Assembly (NCBI RefSeq): GCF_001642695.1
Contig: NZ_LWCC02000005.1
Span: forward strand, 165,702 to 198,757
DNA length: 33,056 nt
Source: Streptomyces chilikensis
Lineage (GTDB): Bacteria; Actinomycetota; Actinomycetes; Streptomycetales; Streptomycetaceae
Reading direction: 5' to 3'
Under the pieces are notes generated by a model. It did not search any database. It saw only the letters and a program-made list of their open reading frames with translations, and was not told the origin of the DNA. Shown one piece after another: positions 31,581-33,056 of this stretch. The translations under genes and the position numbers were made by a program. Every line of letters starts with the position of its first letter. The first letter of the stretch is position 1.

Positions 31581-31997
31581 TCAGTGACCGGAGTGACCGG
31601 GCCCGGCGCCGTTGAAACGCGGCCGGGCGGCGGGACGGCCGGAGGGGGCGTGGCGGCGCAGCGCCACCTCGAGGGCGGCCCGTATCTCCTCGGGAAGATC
31701 GCCGGTGCGGGCCCAGAGCAGGATCATCTCGGCGACCTGGCGGAGCTTGACGTTGGTGTGCTGGGAGACCTCCTTGAGGATCGTCCAGCCCTGGTCCGGT
31801 GTCACCCGTCCGAGTACGACCACGCTGCCGATCGCCTGGTCCACCACCGCGTGGGAGGTGACCGCCTCCTTGAGCTGGGCGACCTCGACCTCGAGGGCGA
31901 AGACGCGGTCGGTCTCCGCCCCGGGGGCGGTCGCCGGCGGGGGGACCGCCCGCGCCCCGTCCCGCTCACTGTCACCCGGACGGCCCTCCGTGCGCAT
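31581..31997 (-). CDS. ANTAR-domain protein (putative RNA-binding antiterminator)
   Basis: This 138-residue protein has an ANTAR three-helix domain at about 40-100: LKEAVTSHAVVDQAIGSVVVLGRVTPDQGWTILKEVSQHTNVKLRQVAEMILL, with the conserved A/G of helix 1-2 and the SQxxNVKLRxVA signature. ANTAR domains bind paired RNA hexaloop hairpins to prevent termination; most are fused to a receiver or GAF domain, but here the preceding 39 residues are a short disordered leader only, so no sensor is attached. The ATG 31997 has GGAGG five to six bases upstream. The C-terminal 30 residues are basic and low-complexity. Partner RNA unknown; no tandem hexaloop hairpin was recognised nearby. Confidence 0.85.
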   Translation of the reverse strand: MRTEGRPGDSERDGARAVPPPATAPGAETDRVFALEVEVAQLKEAVTSHAVVDQAIGSVVVLGRVTPDQGWTILKEVSQHTNVKLRQVAEMILLWARTGDLPEEIRAALEVALRRHAPSGRPAARPRFNGAGPGHSGH

Positions 31998-32140
31998 AGT
32001 GACCTCCGGCGTCCGTCGTAGGCTCCCGCGGGATCCTCGGGCTCATCTACATCGTCGCCATTCGTCCCGCCGCCTGCCACCGGGGGGCCTCCGGCGCCGC
32101 CCGGGGACCGCGTCACCCGGCGGGGATCCCGGTGGCCACC

Positions 32141-32164
32141 GTTTCGGCCGAACGGTCCGGGTAC
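32141..32164 (+). promoter_or_regulatory. Exact SigB-type promoter upstream of the VOC gene
   Basis: GTTT (32141-32144), 14 bases, then GGGTAC (32159-32164), an exact fit to GNNT-N14-16-GGGTAC/T. The start codon at 32261 is 97 bases downstream, giving a leader of about 90 bases. The 263-base space from 31998 to 32260 holds nothing else I can identify. Confidence 0.68.
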
Positions 32165-32260
32165 TCGACAGGCACCGGCACGAGGTCCGGCCGGACACTG
32201 GTGCCGGACCGTGCGCGCCGGCCCCTCGCCCAGGGCGCCCTTACTCGACGTGGGACTGCC

Positions 32261-33056
32261 ATGACCGCCATGAACGACGACAGCACGCCCCCTGACGTCC
32301 GCGCCGGAAGGCCACGCTCCACCCGCCACATCTCCGGCGCTCCCGGCTGGGTGAGCCTGACCAGCCGCGATCTCGTCGCGACGCAGAAGTTCTACAGCGC
32401 CGTCCTGGGGTGGGAGTGGCGTTCCATCAGGCTGGGCGACCCCTTCCGGGTGGCTCAGGTCGACGGCGTGCCGGTCGCCGGCGTCGCCGCCGTCGCGGGC
32501 ATGTGGCGGATGGCGGTCAGCTGGACGGCGTACTTCGCGGTGGAGAGCGCCGACGAGACGGCCGCCCGGGTCCAGGAGCGCGGCGGCACCCTGGCCGTCG
32601 GCCCGCTCTCGCTGCCGCCCGGCCGCGCCGCCCTGCTCGCCGACCGGGACGGCGCCACCTTCGGCATCTGGGAGGGCGAGGTCTTCGGCGCCTGGGAGGC
32701 CTGGCGGCGGGCCTCGCCGGTCCTCATCCGCCTGCACACCCGGGACGCCTTCGACTCCGCGATCTTCTACGGCGAGGTCCTCGACTGGGCCTCCGGCCGG
32801 CCCGGGGGCTGCGAGGTCCAGTACGACGGCGCGGAGGTGGTCGTGGTCAGCAACGGCGAGGAGGTGGCCCGGATCGAGTCCGGCGCCCTGGGAGCCGCGC
32901 CCGACCCGACGATCCGGCCGCACTGGCAGGTCCACTTCGCGGTCCGGGACGTCCTCGGCTGTGTCCGCGCCGCCCAGGCGCACGGGGGCTCGGTGCTCCG
33001 TTCCACGGACCGGGAGGCGGTGCTGCGCGACGCGGAGGGCGCCCTGTTCACCGTCT
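32261..33056 (+). CDS. Two-module VOC (glyoxalase/bleomycin-resistance fold) protein, 3' end outside window
   Basis: The first 265 codons of a protein that continues past the window. Residues about 28-132 form one VOC module (PGWVSLTSRDLVATQKFYSAVLGWEW ... YFAVESADETAARVQERGGTLAVG ... ADRDGATFGIWEG), and about 150-265 a second (PVLIRLHTRDAFDSAIFYGEVLDWA ... WQVHFAVRDVLGCVRAAQAHGGSVL). Tandem modules fold into one barrel, as in the mycobacterial antigen CFP30B and other hydroxylase-like relatives; the metal ligands are only partly visible, so activity is uncertain. The start ATG 32261 has a weak GTGGGA; ATG 32270 is an alternative. A SigB-type promoter precedes it, suggesting stress induction. 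Confidence 0.88.
   Translation, partial: MTAMNDDSTPPDVRAGRPRSTRHISGAPGWVSLTSRDLVATQKFYSAVLGWEWRSIRLGDPFRVAQVDGVPVAGVAAVAGMWRMAVSWTAYFAVESADETAARVQERGGTLAVGPLSLPPGRAALLADRDGATFGIWEGEVFGAWEAWRRASPVLIRLHTRDAFDSAIFYGEVLDWASGRPGGCEVQYDGAEVVVVSNGEEVARIESGALGAAPDPTIRPHWQVHFAVRDVLGCVRAAQAHGGSVLRSTDREAVLRDAEGALFTV

Noticed and set aside
1-33056. Search for tRNA, rRNA, CRISPR, transposase or phage genes
   Set aside because: None recognised on either strand.

Overview
The window reads as chromosomal DNA of a Streptomyces (or very close actinomycete). Base composition is very GC-rich with strong third-position GC, long spurious antisense ORFs are everywhere, GTG/TTG starts and ATGA/GTGA overlaps are common, and the families present (a conservon, PP2C/GAF/PAS/HATPase phosphatase, SigB-type sigma factor, hemC2, second dnaN) are typical of that genus. 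No phage, insertion sequence, CRISPR array, tRNA or rRNA was seen.

Layout. (1) 1-4376: the 3' part of a conservon, cvnA(end)-B-C-D followed by two overlapping cytochrome P450 genes, closed by a perfect 19-bp stem terminator. The first P450 has lost its ExxR arginine and the I-helix acid/Thr pair; the second is canonical. (2) 4480-11796: accessory metabolism and housekeeping paralogues: a class I glutamine amidotransferase, an APH-fold kinase, a zinc alcohol dehydrogenase lacking the structural-zinc cysteines, a SAM methyltransferase divergent from a small flavin reductase, a PASTA-like lipoprotein, a second DNA polymerase III beta clamp and an AlkZ-type winged-helix protein. (3) 11797-14624: a rifampin phosphotransferase gene (rph) whose upstream region carries a copy of the rifamycin-associated element (RAE). 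The RAE lies between rph and the divergent AlkZ-type gene and overlaps possible promoter elements for both. (4) 14656-17253: a TetR-controlled FtsX/ABC transporter operon with two identical inverted operator halves flanking the -10 box. (5) 17385-20442: a pirin-GNAT fusion and a secreted beta-propeller phytase preceded by two PhoP-box-like GTTCACC motifs.

(6) 20450-25005: a minus-strand SDR, a 900-residue five-segment regulatory phosphatase and a class A beta-lactamase. The lactamase's Tat signal can only be read if translation starts at an ATC codon. (7) 25099-28538: a thioredoxin-reductase-like flavoprotein and a His-rich methyltransferase, divergent from an XRE-cupin regulator whose start codon sits inside a perfect inverted repeat, then a fluoroacetate-dehalogenase-like hydrolase overlapping the regulator's 3' end. 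(8) 28539-29470: about 930 bases with no convincing gene but with tandem repeats and a 16-bp hairpin just upstream of hemC2. (9) 29471-33056: hemC2, a SigB/F/G-family sigma gene preceded by a SigB-type promoter, an ANTAR-domain protein, and a two-module VOC protein preceded by an exact SigB-type promoter; the last gene runs off the window.

How they may work together: the conservon is a membrane-sensor/G-protein-like module with P450 outputs; rph plus the RAE is an inducible rifamycin defence that may extend to the AlkZ-type gene; the sigma gene and VOC gene look like part of a local stress regulon. Functional statements rest on motif recognition by eye. No database search or fold prediction was run.
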